From contig NEUO01000003.1 in NCBI GenBank assembly GCA_002304315.1, positions 1 through 56,770 on the forward strand: DNA of 56,770 nt, read 5' to 3'. Positions 38,365 to 49,394 of the stretch are shown here, piece by piece. The number at the start of each line of letters is the position of its first letter. Positions within the stretch are counted from its first letter, which is position 1. The notes under the pieces are model-generated. The model was not told the DNA's origin. It was given only the letters and a program-made list of their open reading frames with translations, and made no database searches. The stretch is from Verrucomicrobiia bacterium Tous-C4TDCM (GTDB lineage Bacteria; Verrucomicrobiota; Verrucomicrobiia; Verrucomicrobiales; Akkermansiaceae). The position numbers and the translations under genes are program-made.

Positions 38365-40124
38365 TTCCGCTTTGATTGCTTCCCGGGCACCGCGTCGAGA
38401 TCCTCCAGCAGCTTTCTTGCCGCCGCGGCCTTGCGGTCCCGTGCCTGCGCTTCGGCGGTTTCCCGCGTCGGAACCCCCGGGCCGGGCTTCTCGGGGCCGT
38501 TGCGTTCGATCGGCGAGTCGGTCCACGCCGGCCAGTCATCGGTGCGGAATGGTGGGGTCGGCCCGGCGCGGTTGCCGAAATTGCCGGCCGGGTGGACGCC
38601 CCACGCGTAGCGGACGGCCACCGGGTCGGGTACCAGCGCGCTGGAGACCGCGAAGGTGTCGTCCTTTTCGTGGGTCACGCTGGCCGGGTGGAAGTGACGG
38701 TCGGAGCCGGCGATCACGAAGCCCTTGGGCGGCACCCGCATGCCGTAGGGTGAACTCGGGTGGCTCCCGGGGGTGAAGGTGATCAGGATGCGCGGGCCGT
38801 CCTTTTTCCATGATGTCATGATCGGGAGGTCGTAGGTGATGTCTTTGATCTGGTAGACCGTGGCGAGGGCCCAGCGCGCCGCGCGCTCGCCGATCGGGCG
38901 CTTGAAGGGCGAGTGCATCTGGACGTGGCCGAGATCGAAGGTCGGGACGATCCCGGTGTTCTTGTGTTGGAGGTGGGCATTCAGCTGGGCCTCGCGCACG
39001 CCGGATGCCTTGTGGAGCATGTTCCGCTCCGGTTCATTTTCGTCGTCCGGTTCGCCGAACGAACACAACTGGACGATGCAGAAGGGAAGCTCGGGGTCGG
39101 CGAAGGCCCGGCGCCAGTCCGGGATCAGCGCGGGAAAGGTCTTCAGGTAGAGATTGGGGCGTCCTTGGGAAGCCACGCAGTTGTTCTCGCCCTGATAGAA
39201 CAGGACCCCTTTGATGGCGAACTTCTGAAGCGGTGCGACCAGGCCGTTGAAGCACCCGCCCGGAAAGCTTTGGCGGTGGACGTAGCTCTCCGGCACCTCC
39301 GGTTTGGGAGGGGTCGGTTTGCCCGCGGCTTCGGCCTTTGCCGCCTGCTGCTTCCAGCCGCCCATCTTGCGGGCGAGTTCGGCCGGGTGGTCGTAGGCGG
39401 CCGCTTCGGCATCGAAGGCCTTGATCAGGGGCAGGGCCTCGGGGATCTGCGCGAGCGCTTCCGGGGAAACCCAGGTCTCGACCACGCTGCCGCCCCACGA
39501 GTTGTCGATCAGGCCGATCGGAACTCCGGTGATCGCGTTGACAATCCGCGCGAAATGATAGCCCACCGCCGGAAAATCCTTCGCGGCATCCGGCGAGCTG
39601 ACCCGCCACACGCCCTTGAGTTCCTCGTAGAACGGATTGCGTTCCTCGGTCGGGAAGTTGTCGAGCGGGACGGGGCTCGAGCGCAGGGGGATCGTCAGGC
39701 AGCGGATCGCCGGGATGTTGGACAGGGGCATGTCCAGATCCGAGTTGACGATTCCGCCGGCGGCCGACTCCATGTTGCTCTGCCCGCTGCAAAGCCACAC
39801 GTCGCCGACCAGCACGTTCTTGAACGCCAGGGAATCCTTTCCGCCTTTCACCTGCAGCACCCGGGGCGTGGCATTGGCCGGCATGGATTCCAGCGCGAGC
39901 TGCCATTTCCCGTCGTCGCCGACCGTGGTATTCTTGCTTTGGCCGGCGAACTCGACGGTGATGGAATCGCCCTTGTCGCCCCAGCCCCAGACGCGCGCCG
40001 GCTTGTCGCGTTGCACCACCATGTCGTCGCCGAACACGCGGGGCAGTTCCAATTTCGCGTTGGCCATCGAAAGTGGCGCGATGGCGGCCAGCACGAGCGA
40101 GCGGGTATTCGCATTGATGTTCAT
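38361..40124 (-). CDS. Sialate O-acetylesterase (second copy)
   Basis: LELPRVFGDDMVVQRDKPARVWGWGDKGDSITVEFAG, VLVGDVWLCSGQSNMESAAGG, GVLFYQGENNC; overlaps next gene by 4 nt. Confidence 0.92.
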   Translation of the reverse strand: MNINANTRSLVLAAIAPLSMANAKLELPRVFGDDMVVQRDKPARVWGWGDKGDSITVEFAGQSKNTTVGDDGKWQLALESMPANATPRVLQVKGGKDSLAFKNVLVGDVWLCSGQSNMESAAGGIVNSDLDMPLSNIPAIRCLTIPLRSSPVPLDNFPTEERNPFYEELKGVWRVSSPDAAKDFPAVGYHFARIVNAITGVPIGLIDNSWGGSVVETWVSPEALAQIPEALPLIKAFDAEAAAYDHPAELARKMGGWKQQAAKAEAAGKPTPPKPEVPESYVHRQSFPGGCFNGLVAPLQKFAIKGVLFYQGENNCVASQGRPNLYLKTFPALIPDWRRAFADPELPFCIVQLCSFGEPDDENEPERNMLHKASGVREAQLNAHLQHKNTGIVPTFDLGHVQMHSPFKRPIGERAARWALATVYQIKDITYDLPIMTSWKKDGPRILITFTPGSHPSSPYGMRVPPKGFVIAGSDRHFHPASVTHEKDDTFAVSSALVPDPVAVRYAWGVHPAGNFGNRAGPTPPFRTDDWPAWTDSPIERNGPEKPGPGVPTRETAEAQARDRKAAAARKLLEDLDAVPGKQSKRK

Positions 40125-40142
40125 AGGGTGTTGGTGGATCGG

Positions 40143-42245
40143 TTATTCCGGGAGCGGAGCGGTCACGTGGGTGAGAGTTTCGGAACGGGCGATCTCCGCG
40201 CCATCGGCGAAGACCCGCAGGCCCTTGCCCCTGCCGTATTTCCCGCCGGTCTTGTCCCAGAGAATCGTGAGGGTCCGCCCGTGATAGGGGAGCTTGTCGA
40301 GGCAGAACCAGTCCCACTTGCCGTCGGGGACGAGCGAATGGACCTCGACGACGTCGTCCGCGCGCGGACGGAGGCCGACCAGGCCGGTGATGACGAGGTC
40401 GCAGAAGCTGGAATGGTTGTAGTCCTTGCCACGCTCGAGCAGGACCTGGTCGGGCCGCCCCTTCGCGAGCATTTCCGCGTTGTGTTCCTCGCAGCGCTTC
40501 CGCGCGATCCACTCCCCGGTGAAGGGGTTCAGGTTCTCGTCGATCCATGACACTTCCCGGCCGTCGGCGAGTTTCCGGCGATGCGACCGCGCGTAGGTTG
40601 TCAGGGTCTTGAGATAGTCGTCCTTGCTGACGGCTTCCTGCGGGTAGTTGTTCAAGGTGTTGGCCATCGCGGTCAAGGTCATGGCGGTGGCGAAGGGCCA
40701 GCCCGGCCCGTTCCATTGGCAGCGGTGGCCTTCGTAAGAGACCTTGAAGTCCGGGTGGCGTTGCTCGGCGGTGGTCGGTCCGAAGGGGGCGAGGAAACCT
40801 TTCGGGTCGAGCAACTGCTTCCAGGCGACCTCGTAGCCCTTGCCCGGCCCGGGCAGGTTGAAATACCAGGGGGTGAAGCCGTGCAGCTCGCGGACACCGA
40901 CCAGGCCGGCTTCCTGGCTGGCACCCTCTCCGTCGTTGAGGCTTCCGACGATGTTGTTGCGTCCCATCCGGATTTCGAAGGACTTGCTGATCTTGCCATC
41001 GGGCGCGTGGTTTTTCCCGCCGCCCAGCGCGCGCCACTCGAGGATGCCGCCGGACTTGTCCTTGGCCGACCGCACCTCCAGGCGGATGGCGTCGGTTTCG
41101 ACCGGATCGAAGGACACCTTGGCGAAGGTGTCCAAGGCCACGGGATAGCCGCCGCGGTGCCTGACCGGCACCCATTCCCCGTCCCTGCGGGCCAGCAGGC
41201 GCCAGGAGGCCGGCGCGGCGAGTGCCGGGCCGCCTTCCGCCCAGTATACCTCCGCCGAATCAAAGGACCTCGGGGTGTCGAAAGTGTATTGCACCCATTC
41301 CAAGGTCCCGCGGTGGTCCGGATCCATCCAATGCAATTTTGGAACCGAGCCGTCGCGCGAGTTCTTCGGCGTGACCAGCTCGCTGGCGCTGCGCCGGAGA
41401 GTTTTGAAGAATTTCGCCTCGGGGTCCCACAGCCTGGTCTCGACGAGTTGCTTGAGCCGCCCGGCCTTGCCGCGATACTCGGCGGCAAGGTCCTCGCGCC
41501 CGGCCAGGGTGGCGATCCTGGCGATGGCGGTGGCGTCGCCGAACATGTAGCTGTTGATCGTCGCGCGCTTGCCGCTCTTGCCGATCGAGACCTCCATCCC
41601 GTCGCGGTCGTCGATCTGCCAGAACAATCCGTCGGGAGCAAGGCGGCTTTCCTCCCAGCCCTTGTAATTGCCGACCAGGTCGTCCAGCAGGCCGGTGGCG
41701 AGGTCTTTTTTCCCGCTGGCCAGATAGTAGGCGTGGATCGCGTCGGCGGCCCAGAAGCTGTAAAGGCGGGGGTTGCCGCCCTTGCGGAACCAGAAGGCGG
41801 CATAGTCATCGAGATAGGTGGTGTCGGCCAGCCAGCGGCCTTCGTAGAAATGATGGCCGGCCGGGCAGGAGATCGTGTTGTGCTTGCCGGACCATGGCAC
41901 TTTCGGCAAAAACTCGGTGATCACCCAGCCGTCCGGGGTCTCGCTGAGGTGCTTGCGGTAGGTCCACCAGCGGAAATAGTAGGTCCGCTCCAAATCCTCG
42001 TCCGGGCATTGGAACCGCGGGATGTTCGCCGCGAGGAACTCCCAGGCCCGGGCATTCGGCACGGCGTTCTTGTAGAGTTCGTTGTCCTCGGCGTTGAACT
42101 TGCCGATGTGGTGCTGGAACGACTCCTCCTTCAGCACCGGCGCGGCGGCGGCGGGCGATCCGGCGGCAAGGGTGGCCACCGTTGCCAACATGGCGCGGAA
42201 CGGCAGGCCCCGCAGGGACGGGAGGGGACGGCGCGATGGGTTCAT
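40143..42245 (-). CDS. Glycoside hydrolase with MGH1/GH63-like catalytic (alpha/alpha)6 domain
   Basis: TYYFRWWTYRKHL, GHHFYEGRWLADTTYLDDYAAFWF, RCQWNGPGWPFATAMTLTAMANTLNNYPQ, ending in GRTLTILWDKTG. Confidence 0.75.
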   Translation of the reverse strand: MNPSRRPLPSLRGLPFRAMLATVATLAAGSPAAAAPVLKEESFQHHIGKFNAEDNELYKNAVPNARAWEFLAANIPRFQCPDEDLERTYYFRWWTYRKHLSETPDGWVITEFLPKVPWSGKHNTISCPAGHHFYEGRWLADTTYLDDYAAFWFRKGGNPRLYSFWAADAIHAYYLASGKKDLATGLLDDLVGNYKGWEESRLAPDGLFWQIDDRDGMEVSIGKSGKRATINSYMFGDATAIARIATLAGREDLAAEYRGKAGRLKQLVETRLWDPEAKFFKTLRRSASELVTPKNSRDGSVPKLHWMDPDHRGTLEWVQYTFDTPRSFDSAEVYWAEGGPALAAPASWRLLARRDGEWVPVRHRGGYPVALDTFAKVSFDPVETDAIRLEVRSAKDKSGGILEWRALGGGKNHAPDGKISKSFEIRMGRNNIVGSLNDGEGASQEAGLVGVRELHGFTPWYFNLPGPGKGYEVAWKQLLDPKGFLAPFGPTTAEQRHPDFKVSYEGHRCQWNGPGWPFATAMTLTAMANTLNNYPQEAVSKDDYLKTLTTYARSHRRKLADGREVSWIDENLNPFTGEWIARKRCEEHNAEMLAKGRPDQVLLERGKDYNHSSFCDLVITGLVGLRPRADDVVEVHSLVPDGKWDWFCLDKLPYHGRTLTILWDKTGGKYGRGKGLRVFADGAEIARSETLTHVTAPLPE

Positions 42246-42296
42246 GGGTTCAATTCGTGGGATCGGGGTTGCCTGCCTGCCGCTGTGCCGCGAGGG

Positions 42297-43805
42297 TTAG
42301 TCCCTGCTCCGGCCGCGCTCGCGCAGGTGTTCGAGTTCCTTGGAAAGTTGTTCCGCCACTTCCGGATGTTGGCCGGCGAGGTTGGTGGTTTCCGCCGCGT
42401 CCTTGGAGAGGTCGTAGAGCGCGTCGCCACCTTTTTCCGCAGGCTTGGTGCTGGCAGGCTTGCCACCTTTTTCCGCGCCGGGGATGAATTTCCACGGTCC
42501 CTTGCGGATCGCAACCTTGCCGGCATGTTCCAGCACATGTTCGCGGCCTTCGGGCGAGTCGCCGAGCAGGGCGGGCAGCACGTTGATGCTGTCGGGTGCG
42601 TCGTCCGGGGCGAGCGTCTGGCCGCAGAGCGCGGCGAGGGTGGAGCAGAGATCCACCTGGCTCACGATGGCATCGCTGACGCCGGGTTTGACGCGGGCGG
42701 GCCAACGGACCACGAAGGGCACCCGGGTGCCGCCTTCCCAAATCGAGGACTTGCCGCCGCGCAGTGGACCGGCGGGCCGGTGGCCGCCGAGTTTCCGGAC
42801 CGCGTCATCCTTGTAGCCGTCGTCGAGCACCGGGCCGTTGTCGCTGGTGAGGATGACCAGCGTGTTGGCGGCCAATTCCAAGCGATCCAGGGTGGCGAGC
42901 AACTCGCCGACGCAGGCGTCGAACTGGACGATCGCGTCACCGCGCGGACCCATCGTGGTCGTTCCGACGAAGCGGGCGTGGGGGACCCGCGGGACGTGGA
43001 TGTCGTGGGTGGCGAAATAGAGGAAGAAGGGGTGCTCCCGGTGGCGTTCGATGAACCCGACGCCTTTGCGGGTGAAGGTGTCGGCCATGTCCTCGTCCTT
43101 CCACAGCGCGGACTTGCCGCCCCGCGAGAAGCCGATGCGGCCGATGCCATTGACCACGGCGTTGTTGTGGCCGTGGCTCCAATCCATCTTGAGCCGGTCG
43201 CGCTCGCTCACGCCGGTCGGCTCGCCGGGAAAAGGTTTGCCATAACTCACCGCGATGGGATCGGACGGGCTGAGCCCGGCGATCTTCCCGCCATCGATGT
43301 AGACACAGGGGGTGCGGTCGCCGGTGGCGGCCATGATGAAGGACTCCGCGAAGCCGGCTTCGCGCGGGCCGGGCTTGATCTCGCCGTTCCAGTCGATCAA
43401 CGCGCCGCCGGCGCCAAGGCCGAGGTGCCATTTCCCGACGATGCCGGTGGCGTAACCCGCTTTCCGGAGGATGGACGGCAAGGTGGCGCGGCCGGTCGGG
43501 AGGATCATCGCGGCGTCGCCCGGCAGGATGCCGGTGCCTTTCTTGCGGAAAGCGTACTCGCCGGTCATCAGGGCGTAGCGGGAAGGGGTGCAGGTGGCGG
43601 CAGCGGAGTAGCCGCCGGTCAGGCGCAGTCCCTCCGTGGCCAGACGGTCCACATGGGGTGTCTTGACCGCGGTGGCGCCATAACAGCCGACATCGCCGTA
43701 GCCGAGATCATCGGCGTAGATCAGGATGATGTTGGGTTTCTCCGCCGCTTCAGCGGATAGCGCCGCGAGCAGCAGCGCGGCGGGGAGTGCGAGTGCTTGC
43801 TTCAT
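42297..43805 (-). CDS. Arylsulfatase (S1 family)
   Basis: KPNIILIYADDLGYGDVGCYGATAVKTPHVDRLATEGLRLTGGYSAAATCTPSRYALMTGEY with intact CxPSR formylglycine motif; GKWHLGLG. Confidence 0.95.
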   Translation of the reverse strand: MKQALALPAALLLAALSAEAAEKPNIILIYADDLGYGDVGCYGATAVKTPHVDRLATEGLRLTGGYSAAATCTPSRYALMTGEYAFRKKGTGILPGDAAMILPTGRATLPSILRKAGYATGIVGKWHLGLGAGGALIDWNGEIKPGPREAGFAESFIMAATGDRTPCVYIDGGKIAGLSPSDPIAVSYGKPFPGEPTGVSERDRLKMDWSHGHNNAVVNGIGRIGFSRGGKSALWKDEDMADTFTRKGVGFIERHREHPFFLYFATHDIHVPRVPHARFVGTTTMGPRGDAIVQFDACVGELLATLDRLELAANTLVILTSDNGPVLDDGYKDDAVRKLGGHRPAGPLRGGKSSIWEGGTRVPFVVRWPARVKPGVSDAIVSQVDLCSTLAALCGQTLAPDDAPDSINVLPALLGDSPEGREHVLEHAGKVAIRKGPWKFIPGAEKGGKPASTKPAEKGGDALYDLSKDAAETTNLAGQHPEVAEQLSKELEHLRERGRSRD

Positions 43806-44743
43806 GGTTTGGTCGGTTTCGGATTCCCCGGCGTGGCCGGACCTTTGGCCGCGGGCTTTCCGGGAGGTCTTGCGGTGCCATCCCATGGCGCTGCCTTGTG
43901 GGTATCAAGCACCGCCTGCAATTTCTTCCGGGCCGCGAGCGCGGCCGTGTCGGTGGTGTCCCCGGCGACCGGGAGTTCCTCGAAGGGCGCGTCCTTCAGG
44001 TCGAAGAAGCCGCCGTCGTTGCCCAGCTTCCAGCGGGCGTCGCGGACGAACGACTTGCCCGTCAGTTCGACATAGACCCACTCGCGCGGCGTGCCTTTCC
44101 CGCCCTTGATCCGCGCGGCGATGCTTCGTCCGTCGAGTTCCACGCCGTCCGGAAGCTTGGCTCCAGCGAGTTCCGCGAAGGTGGTGAGGAAATCGGAGAA
44201 ATCGGTCAGGTCGTGGCTGATGGCGCCGGCCGGGGTGGTGCCGGGCCAGTTGGCGATCATCGGGACGCGGCTGCCACCCTCCCGCATCGATGCCTTGTTG
44301 CCGGAGAGCTGCCGGCCTTTCACCGGGGTGTAGGCGGGCGGGCGGATGCTGCCGTTGTCACCGGCGAAGACGACCAGGGTCTTCCCGCGCAGCTTGAGCC
44401 GGTCCAGTTCCTCCACCAGCTTGCCGACGAGTTTGTCCATGTAGGCGACATTGTCGGCGTAGAGTTGATCGTCGGTCGCATCCGGCGCGCTGTCCGGCGT
44501 GCGCTGGATCGGGATGTGGATATGGATCATCGGGTAATACACGAAGAACGGCTCCTCCTTGTGGCGGCCGATGAAATCCACGAGGAAATCATGGATGAGA
44601 TCAGGCATGTATTTGCCGTCGGCGAGAATGAAAATGATGTTCGGGCGGGCGGGATCCGTCTCCGCCGCCGCGGCGCGGGGCGCAAGCCATGGCAGGGTGC
44701 AGGCGAGGAGCGTGACGAGGCCGCTTGCTGGCGCGGGATTCAT
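43802..44743 (-). CDS. Internally deleted sulfatase lacking CxPSR segment
   Basis: RPNIIFILADG fused directly to KYMPDLIHDFLVDFIGRHKEEPFFVYYPMIHIHIPI...VVFAGDNGS...GNKASMREGGSRVPMIANWPG; ATGA overlap with downstream sulfatase. Confidence 0.8.
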   Translation of the reverse strand: MNPAPASGLVTLLACTLPWLAPRAAAAETDPARPNIIFILADGKYMPDLIHDFLVDFIGRHKEEPFFVYYPMIHIHIPIQRTPDSAPDATDDQLYADNVAYMDKLVGKLVEELDRLKLRGKTLVVFAGDNGSIRPPAYTPVKGRQLSGNKASMREGGSRVPMIANWPGTTPAGAISHDLTDFSDFLTTFAELAGAKLPDGVELDGRSIAARIKGGKGTPREWVYVELTGKSFVRDARWKLGNDGGFFDLKDAPFEELPVAGDTTDTAALAARKKLQAVLDTHKAAPWDGTARPPGKPAAKGPATPGNPKPTKP

Positions 44744-44789
44744 CCGGATTCTCAGGGTTGGCAGGTTGGCGGGTGGCGGCCCCTGCCGG

Positions 44790-46202
44790 TCAGGCGATCA
44801 GGTCTTTCCACACGCTCCCGTGGACGTCGGTGAGGCGGAGGTCGCGGCCGCTCCAGCGGAAGGTGAGCCGCTCGTGGTCGATGCCCAGCATATGCAGGAC
44901 GGTGGCCCAGAGATCGTAAACCGTGGCGACGTCGCTGACGGCCCGGTATCCGAACTCGTCGGTGCCGCCGTGGGTGACCCCGCCCTTGATGCCGCCGCCG
45001 GCGAGCCACGCGCTGAAGCCGTAGGGGTTGTGGTCCCTGCCGTTGGAGCCCTGCGAGAACGGGGTGCGGCCGAATTCCCCGGTGAAGACCAGCAGGGTTT
45101 CATCGAGCAGCCCGCGCTCCTTGAGATCCGCGATGAGGGCGGCGATCGGTCCGTCCACTTGCTCGGCCATCGCACCGTGGCCCTTGTGAAGATCGCCGTG
45201 CTGGTCCCACGGGTTGCCGCCGTTGCCGCCGCCGATGCCCTGGTTGCAGCAGGACAGTTCGACGAAGCGCACGCCGCGTTCGACGAGGCGACGCGCCATC
45301 AGGCATTGGCGGCCGTATTCCGCCTGATGCTCGTTGGGGCTGTCGATTCCGTAGTTCCTGCGGGTGGCCGCCGACTCGGAGGAAATGTCGGTGAGTTCCG
45401 GGACCGCCTCCTGCATCAGGAAGGCGGTTTCGGCATTGGCGACCGAGGCGAGCACGGCTTCCTTGGCGGCGACGCGGTCGGCGAAACCACGGTCCAGCTT
45501 GCCGATCAGGTCCAGGGCGCGGCGCTGCTCGGCTTTGACCATGGCCGGCGTGACGTCGGGCACGGCTTGGTCGTCGGAGATGTTGAAGATCGAGCCCTGG
45601 GTCGTCGCCGGGAGGAAGGCGTTGCCGAAGATGCTGACACCGCCGTGGGGAATCGAGGCCTTTTTGGAGCGGAGCACGATGTATCCCGGGAGATTCGGAT
45701 TGGCGGTGCCGCACCCGTGATTGATCCAGGCGCCGGCGCTCGGATAGCCGAGGAACGGGAAGCCGGTGTGCATGAAGAAGTTCCCCTGGGCGTGCTCGCT
45801 GAACTTCGCGGTCATCGAGCGGATGATCGCGAGGTCGTCGGCGCGTGCCGCGATCTGCGGGAACATGTTGGTCATCTCGATGCCGGACTTGCCGTATCTT
45901 CCGGTCTCCCAGGGAGATGCCATGATGTTCCCGACGTTGTCGAACTGCGTGCGTTCGAGTGTGCCGGGCATCGCTTGTCCGTGGCGTTGCCTGAGCAGCG
46001 GTTTCGGGTCGAACGAGTCGACGTGCGAAACGCCTCCGGACATGTAGAGGAAGATGACCGATTTCGCCCTGGGCTTGTGGTGGAGCAGCGGCGTGGAGGC
46101 AGCCCCGGCGGCGGAGTTGAGCAAGCCCGAGAGTGCCCAGCAGCTGATGCCGCGGGAACTCAGCTTCAGGAAATCGCGGCGGCTGTGGCGGTCAATGGAC
46201 AT
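44790..46202 (-). CDS. DUF1501 domain-containing protein (Tat leader)
   Basis: [89 protein letters not shown]. Confidence 0.95.
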   Translation of the reverse strand: MSIDRHSRRDFLKLSSRGISCWALSGLLNSAAGAASTPLLHHKPRAKSVIFLYMSGGVSHVDSFDPKPLLRQRHGQAMPGTLERTQFDNVGNIMASPWETGRYGKSGIEMTNMFPQIAARADDLAIIRSMTAKFSEHAQGNFFMHTGFPFLGYPSAGAWINHGCGTANPNLPGYIVLRSKKASIPHGGVSIFGNAFLPATTQGSIFNISDDQAVPDVTPAMVKAEQRRALDLIGKLDRGFADRVAAKEAVLASVANAETAFLMQEAVPELTDISSESAATRRNYGIDSPNEHQAEYGRQCLMARRLVERGVRFVELSCCNQGIGGGNGGNPWDQHGDLHKGHGAMAEQVDGPIAALIADLKERGLLDETLLVFTGEFGRTPFSQGSNGRDHNPYGFSAWLAGGGIKGGVTHGGTDEFGYRAVSDVATVYDLWATVLHMLGIDHERLTFRWSGRDLRLTDVHGSVWKDLIA

Positions 46203-49200
46203 AGATCAGTTCCTTGGAGTTCAGGATCACATGGGCGAGCCGGAAATAGGGATCGCCACGGGCGGCGCCGGGCTGGCCGGCGGGGCCGTCGTCAGGCTTG
46301 GCGTTGATGAAGTCGAGGCAACCGGCGACTTCCCCGGGCGTCGGGTGGCGGGCGTAGGCCTGCATGAAGAGAGCGTCGATCCTGGCCTCGTCGGTGGCGA
46401 GCTGCCGGTCTTCCCGGACGCGGCGGGCCCAGGTCCCGGCCGCCTCGGTGGCGGTCCGCCCGTTCATCAGGGCGAGCGCCTGGGCGGGCACGTTGGTCGA
46501 ATTCCGGACGCCGACGGTGGAGGTCGGGAGCGGGAAATTGAAGGTGGTGAGGAAGGGGTCGAGGTTGTTGCGTTCGACCGGCTCGAAGACGGCGCGTTCC
46601 GGGGTGTCGTTGGCGGCGACGAAGCGGAGGGTGTCGAGGATGGCCTCGGCGTCCAGGCGGCGCGGGGTGAAGTAGGCGAGCCGGAGGTTTTCGGGGTCCT
46701 TGCCGGCATTGGCCGCCGGGGCGGAACCGGCCGAGCGGAAGGCGCGGCTCATGACGAAGCCGCGGACGAGGCGCTTCATCGACCAGCCGTCCTCGCGCAG
46801 GCCGGCGGCCAGATGATCGAGGAGTTGCGGGTGGGTGGGTTCGTTGCCGAGCCGGCCGAAGTTGTCCGCCGAGGCGACGAGACCGCGCCCGAAGGTGTGG
46901 TGCCACAGGCGGTTGACGATGACGCGCGGGGCGAGTGGATTGTGGTCGCCCAGGATATCTTCGGCCAACTCGAGGCGGCCGCTTCCGGTTTTCGGATAGG
47001 GATCGCCGCGGAAGATCCCGAGGAAGCCGCGCGCGACCGGATCCGCTTCCTTTTTGGGGTCGCCGCGCACCAGCAGCGGCTGGTCCCAGGGTTCCCCCTC
47101 CATCACGCCGGGAGCGCGCGCGGGGATCCGGATTTCCCCTTCGAGTTTCCGGTAATTGTCCACCAGGGATTTCAAATCCGCGGGCAGCGGGGCGACGGCG
47201 TTCGCCAGGAAGCCACGGCCCACGAAGGCGTCGAGAAGCCGGGCCTGGGGATCGGTCATGGTTCCCTCCAGCCAGGCGGAGATCGCGGCACGGAGCGAAT
47301 CCCGGTAGCAGAGGAGCAGGGAGTCGCGGTCGGTGATGGATCCGGAGTCCGCCGACAGCAGGATGGACGAACCGGGTTCGCGCATCCCGTCGTTTCCGGC
47401 GTAGGCCTCGAGCAGGCCGAACCAGGAGCGTCCGGCACCCGGGTTGGCGGTGCTGTCGGCGGCGGTGGTGACTTGGAAGTAACCGGTTTCGCCGTTCCAA
47501 TACTCATACTTGTTGAAGCCGACCCACGACGGATCGGGCCGCAGGTTCGATGCCGGGTGCAGCCCGCCGTGAACCAGCGGGTAGCTGCGCACCGTGAAGC
47601 GCGCGAGGGCACCGGATCCGAAGGCCCTGAGCGAGGCCCCCTTGCCGGCCGCACGGTGGAAGAGCGAGTTCAAGGTGGCACCGTGCTTGTCCGAGGTGAG
47701 GTGGGAGTAAATGCCGGCCGGGTAGATCCCGGTGAAGGTGTTCGCGCCTTCGCCCGCGAGCGCGAACGAGCCTGCCGGGCTGACCTCGGCCCCGAGGCCG
47801 TTGCCATTCCGGAACCAGCGGTCGTAAGTCGCCTGATCGCGCAGGTCGGCGTAGAAGGTGGCGTTTTTCTTCGCCTTCTCGTTGTGTTCGTGGATCTGCC
47901 GGGAGGAGTCCCGCATCGCCTGCAAGTGCCGCTGGAAGTCGGCGGGCGCGAGGTCCCGGAGCTTCGCCCACGCACCCAGCGGGTGCTTGTCGTCGAGGTT
48001 GGCGGGATCCGCCTTCTCCAGCATCGCGATCGCGGCGTCGACCTCGCCGAGCCAATGGCGGCCGAAGGCTCCGCGAATCTCCTGCTTGAGCTTCCCGATC
48101 GCGGCGCGGTGCAGATCTTGCAACTCGGGCGAGTCCACGTTCACGACCGCCGGCCGGCTGCTCACCATGATGCCGTAGAACTTGTAGTAATCCTCCTGGC
48201 TGACCGGATCGAACTTGTGGTTGTGGCAACGGGCGCAGGATACGGTGAGGCCGAGCATCGCCTTCGACACCACGTCGATCTGGTTGTCGGTGAAGGTGAC
48301 CTGCTCGTCGTAGGCATCGGTCACGCCGAAGCCGTGCGGGACGAGGCGCAGGTGGGCGGGACCGATGGCGGATTCGTTGATGCCGAGACCGGCGTTGATC
48401 CGTGGGTTGTCCAAAAGATCGCCGGCGAGGTGTTCGCGGATCAGCCGGTCGTAGGGGACGTCGGCATTGATGGCGCGGATCAGGTAGTCACGGTATTGTG
48501 GGGCGTGGGGGATGGCCGGGTCGCCCTCGCTGCCGTGCGACTCGGCGTAGCGGTACCAATCCATCCAGTGGCGGGCCCAGCGTTCGCCGTAGCGGGGCGA
48601 GGCCATGAGTCCGTCGACGAGCGCCGCGTAAGCCTCGCCGGTCGGGTTGGCGACGAAAGCTTCGACCACTTCCGGTCGGGGCGGCAGGCCGGTCAGGATA
48701 AGATGGAGACGCCGCACCAGGGTGGCGGGATCCGCCTCCGGCGCGGCCTGCAGGCCGTCCGCCGCCAGCCCGGCGAAGATGAAGCGGTCAATCGCGCCGC
48801 CGTCCCAATCCGGGTCGGCGGCCGGTGGCGGCGCGGTTTTCACCAGCGGCTGGAAGGACCACCATTCCGCGCGGCGGTCGCGGACGGATTCCCAATCGGT
48901 TTGAGCTTCGAGCTCCCCTTGGGTGGGTGGCTTGAGCCGCGGATCCGGAGCCCCCATGGCGATCCACTCCTCCAGATGCCGGATGCTGAGGTTCGACAGT
49001 TTCGGCGCTTTCGACGGCATCGGCTCGTAGTCCTCCGCGTGGCGCACCGCGAGGATGAGGGGACTGCTCGCCGGGTCGCCGGGGACGATCACCCTGGACT
49101 CCAGCAGGGCGGCGCGATGGTCGAGCGCGAGGTCGCCCTTTTTCTTGTCGACGCTGTTGTGGCAGGAGTAGCAATTCTCCGCCAGCACGGGGCGGATTTT

Positions 49201-49302
49201 CGACTCGAAGAATTCGTGCTGGGCGGGAGTGATTTCCTCTCCTCCGGCGGCGGCGATCAAGGCCGTGGCGAGGATGCTGGAGACGAAGGAATTCAACTTC
49301 AT
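46192..49302 (-). CDS. PSD1/DUF1549-DUF1553 cytochrome c domain protein
   Basis: [95 protein letters not shown]. Confidence 0.95.
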   Translation of the reverse strand: MKLNSFVSSILATALIAAAGGEEITPAQHEFFESKIRPVLAENCYSCHNSVDKKKGDLALDHRAALLESRVIVPGDPASSPLILAVRHAEDYEPMPSKAPKLSNLSIRHLEEWIAMGAPDPRLKPPTQGELEAQTDWESVRDRRAEWWSFQPLVKTAPPPAADPDWDGGAIDRFIFAGLAADGLQAAPEADPATLVRRLHLILTGLPPRPEVVEAFVANPTGEAYAALVDGLMASPRYGERWARHWMDWYRYAESHGSEGDPAIPHAPQYRDYLIRAINADVPYDRLIREHLAGDLLDNPRINAGLGINESAIGPAHLRLVPHGFGVTDAYDEQVTFTDNQIDVVSKAMLGLTVSCARCHNHKFDPVSQEDYYKFYGIMVSSRPAVVNVDSPELQDLHRAAIGKLKQEIRGAFGRHWLGEVDAAIAMLEKADPANLDDKHPLGAWAKLRDLAPADFQRHLQAMRDSSRQIHEHNEKAKKNATFYADLRDQATYDRWFRNGNGLGAEVSPAGSFALAGEGANTFTGIYPAGIYSHLTSDKHGATLNSLFHRAAGKGASLRAFGSGALARFTVRSYPLVHGGLHPASNLRPDPSWVGFNKYEYWNGETGYFQVTTAADSTANPGAGRSWFGLLEAYAGNDGMREPGSSILLSADSGSITDRDSLLLCYRDSLRAAISAWLEGTMTDPQARLLDAFVGRGFLANAVAPLPADLKSLVDNYRKLEGEIRIPARAPGVMEGEPWDQPLLVRGDPKKEADPVARGFLGIFRGDPYPKTGSGRLELAEDILGDHNPLAPRVIVNRLWHHTFGRGLVASADNFGRLGNEPTHPQLLDHLAAGLREDGWSMKRLVRGFVMSRAFRSAGSAPAANAGKDPENLRLAYFTPRRLDAEAILDTLRFVAANDTPERAVFEPVERNNLDPFLTTFNFPLPTSTVGVRNSTNVPAQALALMNGRTATEAAGTWARRVREDRQLATDEARIDALFMQAYARHPTPGEVAGCLDFINAKPDDGPAGQPGAARGDPYFRLAHVILNSKELIYVH

Positions 49303-49394
49303 TGGAGACGGGCGGGATGCTGGTGAGAGGCGGCCGACGGAGCAGACGGCTGCTGAAACGTCCGGGCAAGCGCCGATGTTTCAGCCCTTATCAC

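Noticed and set aside
39034-41175. 713-aa minus ORF overlapping two genes in another frame
   Set aside because: Arg/Gly/Pro-rich alternative-frame translation; the true frames encode the sialate esterase and glycoside hydrolase.
40581-43760. 1059-aa plus ORF antisense to glycoside hydrolase and sulfatase genes
   Set aside because: Shadow ORF; translation is Gly/Val/Arg-rich without domain signal.
46054-49326. 1090-aa plus ORF antisense to the DUF1549/1553 gene
   Set aside because: Shadow ORF of a GC-rich gene; the opposite strand has CxxCH and family motifs.
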